Origin: Flavobacteriales bacterium
Lineage (GTDB): Bacteria; Bacteroidota; Bacteroidia; NORP154
Assembly (NCBI GenBank): GCA_012965955.1
Contig: DTRK01000078.1
Location: 1-37,939 of the forward strand
Length of the DNA: 37,939 nt
Direction: 5' to 3'
Shown: positions 1 through 9,056 of the stretch, piece by piece
How the letters are laid out: every line of letters begins with the position of its first letter
Numbering within the stretch: position 1 is the stretch's first letter
Position numbers and translations under genes: made by a program
The notes under the pieces: model-generated
What the model was told of the DNA's origin: nothing
Database searches by the model: none
The model's input: only the letters and a program-made list of their open reading frames with translations

Positions 1-2515
1 GCCAGGTAACTGCTATGCTTTCCGTGCCATTGCCCACATCAATGGTACCGCTTGTTGCCGTCCAATCATAGGTAGAGCCGCTGGCTCCTGTCACCTGGTA
101 AATTTCAGTAAGCCCAACTCCAACCGTGTCATTTCCAGCAATGGCAGAGGTAACAGGATGTGGGTACACGGCAATGAAAATGGAATCATAGTATTGGGTG
201 CCGTACCCATCATCAGCAGTGTATCTCACTCTTTGGGTTTGCTGTGCAACAAAGCTGGAGGTACTGCTGTCTGACAGCAGTCCGTTCACATCCGAATTCC
301 AGGAGAGCATATAATCGGTATTGGCAAACCCGGCAAACACCTCCTGGCCGTATTCAACAACCTGGCAGCTATTACCATGATTTTGAAATGAAGCACGGTC
401 CTTGAGCTGGCCCTTACAGCCCGAACGGATGTTGTAGTTACCCACCAAATTATTGTATTTGGGATGGGAGGCATCCACGGGACCTGCCATCAGATCTGTG
501 ATTTCCTGTGTAGAGAGCACCTCGTTCCAAACACTTATCTCTGCAATTGACCCATTGAAATGGTTGGTGGCCACCCGGTCATCATATTCCTGCCCAATGG
601 AGACCAGGTCCGTTGTAGAGGAGGTCAAATCTACGGTAAAGGTAGCATCCAGGGTACCATCCACCCATAGCTTGAGCTGCTGGAGGGCAATGGACCAGGA
701 ATAGCCCACAAAATGCCAATTGCCATCATTCACTGGTATGCTGCCTGTATGGTACGTCCCCGGCACATAGATATCCATGGCACCGTTGTACACCCCAAAG
801 AGGCTTACGTTTCCACCCACCATGTCGTTGATGGCAAACAGCCTTTCGTCATTGGTGGGGTTATCGGTCTTTATCCATGCAAAAAAGCAATGGGACCTGC
901 CTGCAAGGTCAGCGGCCATGTTGTTGATATTGAAAAAATCAAGGGAGCCATCCAATTGAAAGATCGTTCGGGGCAATACGGTTTGGGAAAGATTGACCAC
1001 ACCAGAATCGCAAAAGGCAAGGTCCGCATTTTCATCCAAGCCAAGACCTTCCAAAGAAATGATTTCATCAGCAGGAGTACTGCAATCCATACCGGCTGTG
1101 TAAAGTGCTGACACTTCCTGCCTGGTCAAAGAGCGGTTATATATCCTGAATTCGTCCAGCATGCCGTCAAAAAAGCTGCCGTTGTTATGGCCAAACTGCG
1201 CCTGCTGTCCTGTCTGCAACAGGTCCAGATTCGAATTCCCATGGTAATCCATCAGCTCGCCATTGAGGTATATCATCGCATTGAATCCATTGTACACCCC
1301 CGCCACGTGCATCCAGGTTCCTGTGTAAAGATCGGCTTCAGCGATACCCGGCCGTTCGGCATCCCCATCGTCATCCTTGACCTTAAAACGCAGCTCCGCA
1401 TTGGCCTGGTCCAGATAGAGAATGTACGCATCCTCATCAGAATCGTAGATGGGCCCAAAAGTATTGGACATGGCAGAGGGAAGCACATCGAGGTATACCC
1501 AACCACTTATGCTCACCCCATCGCCGGAGATATCAAGGGATGAAGATAAGGGCACCACCAAAGAGTCGGAATTTCCATCAAAAGACAAGCCGCCCCCGCT
1601 ATTCCCAGTGGACCAGGAGGGGCCGTACAATGTCCCGTCATTACTGTTCCCCGACTGGTCTTCAAGGGTAAACCCGGAACCCTCGTCAAAATCCCAGTGC
1701 GCCATCAAACCATAATCGGTAAGCAGGGTTTTGAGGCCAAGCAGGTCCTGGGGGTTATCGGTGATGATACCATCCACCCCTTTGGATAGGGCATAGAGCA
1801 TGTCATCGGTATTGTTGATAGTCCACTTCCAAAATTGGATATCTAGGTTCTGGGCATATAATATCTCATCAAACCCGGAGGCATCAGAGCCTACTATTTC
1901 TCCTCCTATGAGCCACAGGTCATTGATATCCGTGATGGTGATGGGATTGTTCAAATAGCAGACCTTTAGGTTGTTGTTGAGTGCTTTGATGGTGTATAGT
2001 TGGTTGAGGTCAAAAGAAAAAATGACCACGTCATCCACCATTCCCAGGTCCTCTATCATGGAAACCGCCACAGCTTCAATATTGGCGGCTTTGAGTTCCA
2101 CACACACCTTGGCCTTTCCCCTGGCCAGAGACAATACTTCGTATAAGGTAGGTATCTGCTCTCCGGTAAAGGCGGGGCTGAACCAGGATCCTGCATCCAG
2201 GGCTTTCAGCTGAAGGTAGGTTTTGGAGTTCACATTTCCCGTACCATTGGTGGTGGCATTTACGGTGGCATCGTGTATGACCATCAGAGAATCATCAGAT
2301 GATTTCTGCACATCCAATTCCAGGTAATCAACACCCATGTCAATGCCGAGCTGGAAAGCGGGAAGGGTATTTTGTGGTGCCAGTGAAGAAACGCCCCTGT
2401 GGGCAATTACGGTAGTAGTATCACATCCATTGGCATTAAACGATGTGAATGCAGAAGCAACAAAAAACAGTACAATAGTTTTGAAAGAGTAATTCATATG
2501 GTTCCGTTTTTCCAT
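1..2515 (-). CDS. Secreted glycerophosphodiester phosphodiesterase with two LamG domains (C-terminus cut by window edge)
   Basis: An open frame runs off the left edge, so about 838 N-terminal residues are visible and there is no stop. A signal peptide (hydrophobic stretch at residues 13-26) is followed by a GDPD-family catalytic domain at about 33-260. Its hallmarks are HRG at 39-41, the ELD pair E66/D68, and HD at 81-82, which are the expected catalytic and metal-binding residues for hydrolysis of glycerophosphodiesters. Two LamG/concanavalin-like domains follow at about 272-470 and 515-680, then the start of an Ig/PKD-like domain at about 785-838 that resembles the repeats of the giant protein at 9057-13880. 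Start ATG at 2515 gives a Lys/Arg-rich n-region; ATG at 2497 is the in-frame alternative. It lies 36 bp behind the propeller gene and is probably co-transcribed with it. A T9SS sorting domain is expected beyond the edge but is not seen. Confidence 0.9.
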   Translation of the reverse strand, partial: MEKRNHMNYSFKTIVLFFVASAFTSFNANGCDTTTVIAHRGVSSLAPQNTLPAFQLGIDMGVDYLELDVQKSSDDSLMVIHDATVNATTNGTGNVNSKTYLQLKALDAGSWFSPAFTGEQIPTLYEVLSLARGKAKVCVELKAANIEAVAVSMIEDLGMVDDVVIFSFDLNQLYTIKALNNNLKVCYLNNPITITDINDLWLIGGEIVGSDASGFDEILYAQNLDIQFWKWTINNTDDMLYALSKGVDGIITDNPQDLLGLKTLLTDYGLMAHWDFDEGSGFTLEDQSGNSNDGTLYGPSWSTGNSGGGLSFDGNSDSLVVPLSSSLDISGDGVSISGWVYLDVLPSAMSNTFGPIYDSDEDAYILYLDQANAELRFKVKDDDGDAERPGIAEADLYTGTWMHVAGVYNGFNAMIYLNGELMDYHGNSNLDLLQTGQQAQFGHNNGSFFDGMLDEFRIYNRSLTRQEVSALYTAGMDCSTPADEIISLEGLGLDENADLAFCDSGVVNLSQTVLPRTIFQLDGSLDFFNINNMAADLAGRSHCFFAWIKTDNPTNDERLFAINDMVGGNVSLFGVYNGAMDIYVPGTYHTGSIPVNDGNWHFVGYSWSIALQQLKLWVDGTLDATFTVDLTSSTTDLVSIGQEYDDRVATNHFNGSIAEISVWNEVLSTQEITDLMAGPVDASHPKYNNLVGNYNIRSGCKGQLKDRASFQNHGNSCQVVEYGQEVFAGFANTDYMLSWNSDVNGLLSDSSTSSFVAQQTQRVRYTADDGYGTQYYDSIFIAVYPHPVTSAIAGNDTVGVGLTEIYQVTGASGSTYDWTATSGTIDVGNGTESIAVTW

Positions 2516-2551
2516 CCATAAAAACCACGGCATAACAATGGGGACCGATAT

Positions 2552-4558
2552 TTATTCCATGATCAGCTTATAAACATTATGTCTACCTGCCTTCATGATA
2601 TCCAGAAAATAAACACCACTCTTGAGCCCTTCCCTGCTGATCTCCACCCTGGGAGTATTTGGGTTTGTACGGTGCATTACCACCTTACCCTGTATGTCCC
2701 AAAGAGAAATACCCTCCACATCCTGGTAATTATCAAGCACAATGGTAAACTGGTCATTTACCGGATTTGGAAACACCTGGATCCTGCCCTCCACCAGAGA
2801 AATGGATTCTGTCCCTGTAACAACAACCATCCCAGTGTGGGTATACAAACCCGTTCCGGTACCCACCATCAATTCGTCATAGTACAACACATTGATCTCT
2901 GTGCCTTCCGGATAGGTATAGCCAGTAATCCAGGAAGAGCTACCTGGCGTCATAAGATAAATCTTATTGGCTACTGCACAATAAAGGGTATCTAACCCAT
3001 AGGTAATGGCTGTAGCCATTGTGTCAGTTGGGGAAAAACCGGAGGAGGTAAGAGAAGACCATTTATTTGTTACTACCAGGTCTTTATAATAAACATGTGG
3101 CTCATTAACACCTGCGTCCGTACCACAAGCAAATAATGTATCACCTCCAGCATTAAAATTCAAGTCTTTGATGGTTACAACGATGGTGCTACCTGATGTT
3201 GTATGGGCAGCATCCATATCCTGGTCGACGACCCAGCTTGCACCATTTTTTACCAGGCGATACACAGACCTGCCCGTTGGATAATCCAGATCATATTCTA
3301 CACCAACATAAGCCACCGTATCACTTGCTTCCAGGTTGAATATGATATCATGAACATCCACATCCTCTCCATCTACCGTGCCTTCCAGCAACTGCTGGCT
3401 CCATGTAGCACCTTCATCCAGGGAATAAAAAAGACCACCTTTTAAGGAATCGCCTAAATAATAACCGGCCATAACAATATTGGAATTGTAGGGGCATACC
3501 TCCAACGCTTCTGCCTTGGTAACATCTCCTTTCATGCCAAAAGAAGGATAATTCCATGGCGGATCTTCTGGTGTAAATACCTTTGTCCAGCTAGCTCCAT
3601 CATCATCCGTTTTATACACCCTTACATTACCTGCATAGATCGTATTGGAATCGGCTGGATCCATCGCAATGGAAAAATAGGGTGAACCGTCATCATTGGG
3701 GTATCGAGCATTGGACCAGCTGGGGGAGCTTAGGTAATCAGTAACACTCCTAACTCCAGATTTAGACGCTACCCATGCACGGTTCTTGCTTGCCGTCATA
3801 TCGATATCATCCACACGCACTGCTTCCACCCCGTCATCGATCTCAAAAATGGTCGGGCCATAGTTTTCCGAGGCACCAATACCCTGGTCAGTGGTCATAT
3901 AAACAATCTCCATGAAATTAGGATCCTGAAGCACATCGCCATCATTGGCATTGGTTTCTAATCCCGTTGTTCCAAAACCAAACCAATAGGTACTGTCCCC
4001 GCCATAATGGTTGTACATACTTGAATTATAAACAAAATAGTCAGGCCCACTGGTATATACAAAAGCAAAGCTCCTGCCCACCATCCCAGAATACGGCAGG
4101 GAATAATCAACCCATGTTGACTCATCATCTGTATATGCGATGTACTTATTGTTGACATCAGTCCCTGCAAAGAAGATCCGGCCATCAGGTCCAATTCCTG
4201 CACCATTCCAGGAAATATTAGGATCAAGTGAAGGAGAGATATCCGCATAAGTAGTGGCTGATGACAAAGCATTATAGGCATCGGAAAATTTATACAACTT
4301 GGGGTTCTTTCCTTTTTCAAAAATGTATAAAATGCTGTCCACAGGATTTACCAACAGCAAAGGAGGTTCCTTATAAGCTGATATGGCCAAAGGAGAACCC
4401 AATTGTGGGGTATTATCTGCATTAGGAGCCAATAATTCAAAGTGCAGGAATGAATCTTCGAGAAACAGCAAAATGGAATCTTTGATAAGCAATGAATGTA
4501 CACCAACCGTAAAAACAAGATCACTGGAGATAGATTCTGGAGGGCGCATGGGCAGCAA
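2552..4558 (-). CDS. Beta-propeller (BNR/sortilin-like) T9SS cargo, main part of a frameshifted gene
   Basis: This 668-codon frame opens only at a TTG and lacks a signal peptide. The missing N-terminus lies in another frame at 4521-4853, so this is the body of one gene cut by a frameshift. It holds repeated BNR/sortilin-type blades with Asp-box-like segments such as DDDGASW and DEGATW, typical of secreted beta-propellers. The C-terminus (about 590-668) is a type A T9SS sorting domain with FPNPVNDQF, then a beta-rich segment including GVYFLDI and a basic final strand. The intact product would be exported by Sec and carried to the surface by T9SS. Its ligand or substrate is not identifiable; many such propellers are non-enzymatic. 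The downstream gene (GDPD-LamG) is 36 bp away. Confidence 0.85.
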   Translation of the reverse strand: MLPMRPPESISSDLVFTVGVHSLLIKDSILLFLEDSFLHFELLAPNADNTPQLGSPLAISAYKEPPLLLVNPVDSILYIFEKGKNPKLYKFSDAYNALSSATTYADISPSLDPNISWNGAGIGPDGRIFFAGTDVNNKYIAYTDDESTWVDYSLPYSGMVGRSFAFVYTSGPDYFVYNSSMYNHYGGDSTYWFGFGTTGLETNANDGDVLQDPNFMEIVYMTTDQGIGASENYGPTIFEIDDGVEAVRVDDIDMTASKNRAWVASKSGVRSVTDYLSSPSWSNARYPNDDGSPYFSIAMDPADSNTIYAGNVRVYKTDDDGASWTKVFTPEDPPWNYPSFGMKGDVTKAEALEVCPYNSNIVMAGYYLGDSLKGGLFYSLDEGATWSQQLLEGTVDGEDVDVHDIIFNLEASDTVAYVGVEYDLDYPTGRSVYRLVKNGASWVVDQDMDAAHTTSGSTIVVTIKDLNFNAGGDTLFACGTDAGVNEPHVYYKDLVVTNKWSSLTSSGFSPTDTMATAITYGLDTLYCAVANKIYLMTPGSSSWITGYTYPEGTEINVLYYDELMVGTGTGLYTHTGMVVVTGTESISLVEGRIQVFPNPVNDQFTIVLDNYQDVEGISLWDIQGKVVMHRTNPNTPRVEISREGLKSGVYFLDIMKAGRHNVYKLIME

Positions 4559-4853
4559 TGATCGATATCATATCTCCCAACCCTGCATTGGCATCCATGC
4601 CGGCCATGACGGTAAAATCAGAAAACACAATGCTGGATCCAGTATTATACACATCTGCATAAAATCCTGAATTAGCGCTCTCGGTCGTTATATAGATTCT
4701 GGAAGTATCGACATGGGTAGAGATGCCTGCCATCCCTATAATCCGCCCTCCATACACATCCTCAACATTGGGCACATTAAGCTGTGCCAATAGGGATTGG
4801 TAACTAAAAATGCAGATGGCAATGAGCAACACGAGGGAAAGCGATCGTTTCAT
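4521..4853 (-). CDS. N-terminal fragment of the frameshifted propeller T9SS cargo
   Basis: ATG at 4853 begins a textbook Bacteroidota signal peptide (MKRSLSLVLLIAICIFS, ending near LLAQ at residues 21-24). About 85 residues of mature sequence follow before a TGA at 4521. The frame could be extended upstream to 4940, but that adds 29 residues before the signal peptide and is unlikely. The adjoining frame that starts at 4558 continues the protein without a signal. One extra base between 4570 (the last stop in the other frame) and 4521 explains the break: dropping one base joins the reading after SRIY to SSDLVFTVG. Either the gene is a recent pseudogene or the consensus has a one-base error. No long homopolymer is present in the 50-bp interval to explain an error. 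Confidence 0.75.
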   Translation of the reverse strand: MKRSLSLVLLIAICIFSYQSLLAQLNVPNVEDVYGGRIIGMAGISTHVDTSRIYITTESANSGFYADVYNTGSSIVFSDFTVMAGMDANAGLGDMISIIAAHAPSRIYLQ

Positions 4854-5160
4854 GGGATTTGTATTAATGGGTTTATCAGATAGATTGCATACGTAATCAC
4901 CACCCATTGTGTTACAAAAAATATGTCGATCAACAGACACAGAATCATGCGATGATACCCAAGTTTTTTGGTCTTTTATATAAAACCGCTCTGCTCTGGC
5001 AACCCAGAGACCGAGAATAACTCTTGCATCGTGCTGGGTTGGGTGAAGATGTTCTTTCGGATTAAGGTGTTTTCCATCAGATTTTGTAACTTTGAATATA
5101 ATTTTTGTGCGCGGCCTCCAGCGAGCACCTCTTCTTATACGAACATAACAATCACGCTTT
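4854..5160. other. Divergent intergenic region
   Basis: About 307 bp between two divergently transcribed secreted-protein genes. It should hold both promoters. A small hairpin (CTCTGG, 4-base loop, CCAGAG) lies at 4994-5009 with no T-run. A TAnnTTTG match lies at 5087-5094 facing the SprB-repeat gene. No protein-like frame was found. Confidence 0.5.
5087..5094 (+). promoter_or_regulatory. Candidate Bacteroidota -7 box for the SprB-repeat gene
   Basis: TAACTTTG matches the TAnnTTTG -7 consensus of Bacteroidota sigma-A promoters and would give a leader of about 60 nt before the ATG at 5161. No good TTTG at the -33 spacing is seen, so this is a motif match only. Confidence 0.3.
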
Positions 5161-8100
5161 ATGAAGTCACTAATCTCTATGTTAATATCCGTATTACTGG
5201 CAGTAGTATTTCTTACCTCGATGTGCCAAACTACTCATGCCGCCTGTAGCGCTGGCGAAGTCGAGGTTACAATAGAGGTAGTTACCGATACCTATGGCTA
5301 TGAATGTTATTGGGAGCTGGTGCCTAGCGCCAGTCCTTGTGGTACAGGAACCATATTTACAGGTGGTAACCTTACTGTTGGATGCTCAGGTGGCTGCCTC
5401 CAGGCGCAAGATCCGAGTGGCTATGCGAACAACTCGACAATAACAGAAGGCCCGTGGTGCTTGCCCTTGGCCAACAACTATGATATTGTGTCGGTTGACG
5501 ATTGGGGAGATGGAGGAACCACATTTAACGTATACATGGATGGGGCACTTACAAACACCTTCACTGCAAGCGCTGTGTGTACCGAGACTTTTACGTTTAC
5601 AACTACATCAGCGCCCAACAACAACCTTACGATGAGCGCTGGCTTTTATAATACTTCTTCAGATTCAGCGTATATCAGATATTATACGCAAATTCCTGAA
5701 CAACAAGCAGCGGCAACTACGCTAATGTTTGGTGGCCATGTTAAGAATAATGGAGTTTTAGTACAGAACAACACGAACTTCTTTACGGACATTACGGGGC
5801 CGGTTACCTACTCCGGAAGTAGCACAGCAATCACATTGAATCCAGGCGTACAGGCTTCATTTGATATTTCAACGCCCTTTACGCCTTCTTTACAGGGTAC
5901 GTACGGTGTTACTTTCAGCACTACTTCTTCAGCTACCGACGATGTCCCGTCGGACAATTCCCTTACAGAATCCTTCATTGTGGGTGATACCACTTATGCA
6001 CGGGACAATGGCGTATCAGCTGCAACATACTGGTATGGAGCTGCAACGCTATACCATGCAGGACACAATTTTGAAGTATATGCCGCCGATACGGTGAGCT
6101 CAATATCATTGTACTTGTCATCTTTTTATTCTGCAGGCAACCCAATAAATTATCATCTTTGGGATGGTGGTCGGACCACTATCCTTGCAACAGCTACACA
6201 CATTGTTGCTGCGGGAGAACCAGACTCATGGGTGACATTGGGATTGGACAGCGGACCCTATGGCGTCGCGCCGGGTACCTACTTCGTGGGCATTGAAACC
6301 TTTACTGATACTGCTACTTATGAAGTTGACGGGACAACCAGCCCTCCAGGGGTATGCTGGGGAGACATTAATAAAGATGGTACCTGGACAGCTAATGACC
6401 AGACAATATTGTTAAGGGTCAACCTCAACTCAGCAGCTGGAGGTGGATGTAATATTTCTGCTACTACCAGTACAAGCAATGTATCTTGTAATGGAGGGTC
6501 GGATGGTTCTGCGACAGCTACTGTTACGGGTGGTACAGCTCCGTTTAACTATGTATGGACTCCAGGTGGAGGAACAACTGCCACAATCAATGGGTTGTCT
6601 GCGGGAACGTATTCGGTAGTTATAACTGATGCTGCAGCATGTGTTACTACAGGATCTGCAACCATTACAGAACCTGGCGTTTTTACTGCAACTACTACAG
6701 GTAGCAACCCATCCTTCTGTGGTGGCTCAGACGGAACCGCAATGGCAATACCAACAGGCGGGGTAAGCCCTTTTTCCTATTCCTGGGACAGCAGCACCGG
6801 GAACCAAACTACCCAGATAGCCATTGGGCTAGCGGCGGGAAATTACTCTGTCACAATTACTGACGGTAATGGCTGCACAGCCCTTGGTAGTACAGCTCTA
6901 TCAGACCCGGGTGGAACAACGCTCACAAGTTCAAGCACCGATCCAACCGCATGTGGACTAACTGATGGCACCGCAACAGTGACAGCAACAGGAGGGACTG
7001 CTCCTTATACATATGCCTGGGATGATCCAGCAAATCAAACCAATCAAATAGCAACTGGACTGAGTGGCGGTACTTTCTCCGTAACCGTTACAGATGCTAA
7101 TGGATGTACAGCAATGACGTCAGTTACACTTACTTCAGCTTCTGGACCAACTGTAAACACCACCGGAACGAATCCAACGTCATGTGGATCAACGGACGGC
7201 ACAGCAACTGCTACAGTCACAGGAGGATCTACACCGTACACCTATGCCTGGAGCTCTGGTGGAAATACATTGATAGAAACCAACTTAGGAGCAGGTACTT
7301 ACACCGTTACCGTTACCGATGCTGATGGGTGCGCCGCCACTTCCTCAACTACATTGACCTCCTCAGGAGCACCGACATTAACAACTACAGCGACCGATGC
7401 GAGTTGTTCATCACCAACTGGTACGGCTTCGGTATTTGCAACAGGAGGAACGACTCCGTACTCTTATTTATGGAGTAATGGGCAAACCTCTTCAATGGCC
7501 ACGGGACTAAGTCCGGGCTCTCATTCTGTGACGGTAACAGACAATGTGGGTTGTGCATCGATTGCTTCGGCCACGGTTGGTTCATCAGGCATAGGGCCAA
7601 CGCTGACTTTTATCACATCTAATCTGAATTGCTTTGATGATGGGAGTGGATCTGCAGCGGTTGCTGCATCAGGAGCAACATCACCATACACTTACTACTG
7701 GAGTACGGGTGCAACAACTTCGATTATCAGTGGTATGGATGCTGGGATCTACGATGTGACAGTTAGCGACAACCTGGGTTGTCAAACGATACAGTCAATT
7801 ACGCTAACGGAGCCAGCCGAAATAGTATCGATTTCTACGGTTTCGAACGCAAATTGTGGTGCTTCGGACGGTGTTGCTTCTGTGTTTTCAACAGGTGGAG
7901 TGTCACCATACAACTATCAATGGGACGCAGCCGCTGGAAATCAAACCACCGCAACAGCGACTGGTTTGAGCGCAGGCACTTATGACGTCACGACCACGGA
8001 TGCCAATGGTTGCCCAATGCCTTCACAAGTAAATGTGAGCAATATTGGAGCTCCTTCCTTAACGTTAGTGGGAGCTGATGCAGTATGTTTTAACACAAAT

Positions 8101-8778
8101 ACAGGTTCTGTTACCTCTGTAGCAAGTGGGGGAAGTGCTCCTTATACCTACTCTTGGAATACCGGGTCGAATGGAGCTAATCTATCCAATGTATCAGCTG
8201 GTACCTATACCTTGACATTGACGGATACTTCTGGATGTATCGCAATACAATCGGCAATCGTTGATGAGCCCCCTGTATTCTACGGAACCACTTCATATCT
8301 GAATGTCTCTTCTTCTTCGAGTTGCGATGGACAAGCTACTATCAGCCCATTCGGTGGAACAGGCGCTTATACCTATAGCTGGGATGATCCTGGAACACAG
8401 AGCAATGCAACCGCAATTGGGCTGTGCCTTGGCACTTATAATGTAACAGTAACAGATGCCAATGGGTGTAATTTTACCTTACCTGTCTACGTGGATTCTA
8501 TTGCCATGGGTGTAACCTCACTTGAGGCTCATCAAACAATTGAAGTGTATCCAAACCCAGCAGTAGGTACGGTAAATATTTCCTGGGATATGCCTTCCGA
8601 AGAGTTGGTAATTATACGCCTATTTGGTTTGGATGGACAAGAAATTCATAGTGCGACAATCACCGATAATGCAGCCTATGTCCATAAAGTAGAGCTTACA
8701 GGTTATGCAAAGGGACTCTATTTTATTCAGGTGGCTACCTCCAACAATTTGATCACCCATAAGTTGGTTCTCCATTAA
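5161..8778 (+). CDS. SprB-repeat T9SS type A cargo with a single dockerin-like loop
   Basis: 1205 residues. A signal peptide (1-28, ending THA) leads into a Cys-containing beta-rich N-terminal domain (about 28-160), then a second beta-rich region to about 395. A single calcium-loop motif GDINKDGTWTAND at 401-413 (D402, N404, D406, D413) resembles half of a dockerin. Nine SprB-type repeats of about 75 residues follow (430-1114), each with C...DG.A...GG..PY.Y.W and G.Y.V.VTD..GC. A type A T9SS sorting domain ends the protein (about 1120-1205; VYPNPAVGTV, KGLYFIQV). SprB-type repeats occur in large cell-surface adhesins, including the Flavobacterium gliding adhesin, so surface adhesion is the likely role. 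It is not SprB itself, which is far larger and has a type B C-terminus. Confidence 0.92.
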   Translation: MKSLISMLISVLLAVVFLTSMCQTTHAACSAGEVEVTIEVVTDTYGYECYWELVPSASPCGTGTIFTGGNLTVGCSGGCLQAQDPSGYANNSTITEGPWCLPLANNYDIVSVDDWGDGGTTFNVYMDGALTNTFTASAVCTETFTFTTTSAPNNNLTMSAGFYNTSSDSAYIRYYTQIPEQQAAATTLMFGGHVKNNGVLVQNNTNFFTDITGPVTYSGSSTAITLNPGVQASFDISTPFTPSLQGTYGVTFSTTSSATDDVPSDNSLTESFIVGDTTYARDNGVSAATYWYGAATLYHAGHNFEVYAADTVSSISLYLSSFYSAGNPINYHLWDGGRTTILATATHIVAAGEPDSWVTLGLDSGPYGVAPGTYFVGIETFTDTATYEVDGTTSPPGVCWGDINKDGTWTANDQTILLRVNLNSAAGGGCNISATTSTSNVSCNGGSDGSATATVTGGTAPFNYVWTPGGGTTATINGLSAGTYSVVITDAAACVTTGSATITEPGVFTATTTGSNPSFCGGSDGTAMAIPTGGVSPFSYSWDSSTGNQTTQIAIGLAAGNYSVTITDGNGCTALGSTALSDPGGTTLTSSSTDPTACGLTDGTATVTATGGTAPYTYAWDDPANQTNQIATGLSGGTFSVTVTDANGCTAMTSVTLTSASGPTVNTTGTNPTSCGSTDGTATATVTGGSTPYTYAWSSGGNTLIETNLGAGTYTVTVTDADGCAATSSTTLTSSGAPTLTTTATDASCSSPTGTASVFATGGTTPYSYLWSNGQTSSMATGLSPGSHSVTVTDNVGCASIASATVGSSGIGPTLTFITSNLNCFDDGSGSAAVAASGATSPYTYYWSTGATTSIISGMDAGIYDVTVSDNLGCQTIQSITLTEPAEIVSISTVSNANCGASDGVASVFSTGGVSPYNYQWDAAAGNQTTATATGLSAGTYDVTTTDANGCPMPSQVNVSNIGAPSLTLVGADAVCFNTNTGSVTSVASGGSAPYTYSWNTGSNGANLSNVSAGTYTLTLTDTSGCIAIQSAIVDEPPVFYGTTSYLNVSSSSSCDGQATISPFGGTGAYTYSWDDPGTQSNATAIGLCLGTYNVTVTDANGCNFTLPVYVDSIAMGVTSLEAHQTIEVYPNPAVGTVNISWDMPSEELVIIRLFGLDGQEIHSATITDNAAYVHKVELTGYAKGLYFIQVATSNNLITHKLVLH
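6448..8502 (+). repeat. Nine tandem SprB-type protein repeats
   Basis: Nine consecutive units of about 75 codons inside the 1205-residue protein. They are conserved at protein level (TGG.SPY.Y.W and LSAGTYSVTVTD.NGC cores) and diverged at DNA level, so they are old duplications rather than a recently expanded array. Confidence 0.85.
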
Positions 8779-9025
8779 GATCATTTTACAGGACAATCAC
8801 TCTGTCATAAGTCGGGGAAAAACTCCAAAAGTCTGGCATATATTTCGCTCAGAGCCTTCCTAAATCAACTGATAATCTCCACGATGAGAATTATCACATT
8901 GATTTTGAGTTCTTGAAAAAGAAGGGCCAATGGATGGAATTCCCAACCGGTTTCCACGGATATTTTCAATGATACCATGTTTCAGCTCTTTTCACTGTAC
9001 CGTTCCAATAAATACAGTATTTGCT

Positions 9026-9033
9026 TAGTTTTG
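9026..9033 (+). promoter_or_regulatory. Candidate Bacteroidota -7 box for the giant type B cargo gene
   Basis: TAGTTTTG matches TAnnTTTG 24 bp before the TTG start at 9057, implying a short leader of about 15-20 nt. The -33 box is not convincing. The rest of 8779-9056 shows no gene. Confidence 0.35.
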
Positions 9034-9056
9034 CACCACACCAGTAATACCTTATC

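Noticed and set aside
713-1543. Plus-strand ORFs of 118-132 codons near the left edge
   Set aside because: They are antisense to the continuous GDPD-LamG frame, which carries clear domain motifs.
6448-8502. Regular tandem repeats resembling an array
   Set aside because: They are protein-coding SprB-type units of about 225 bp with diverged DNA, not short direct repeats with unique spacers, so not a CRISPR array.
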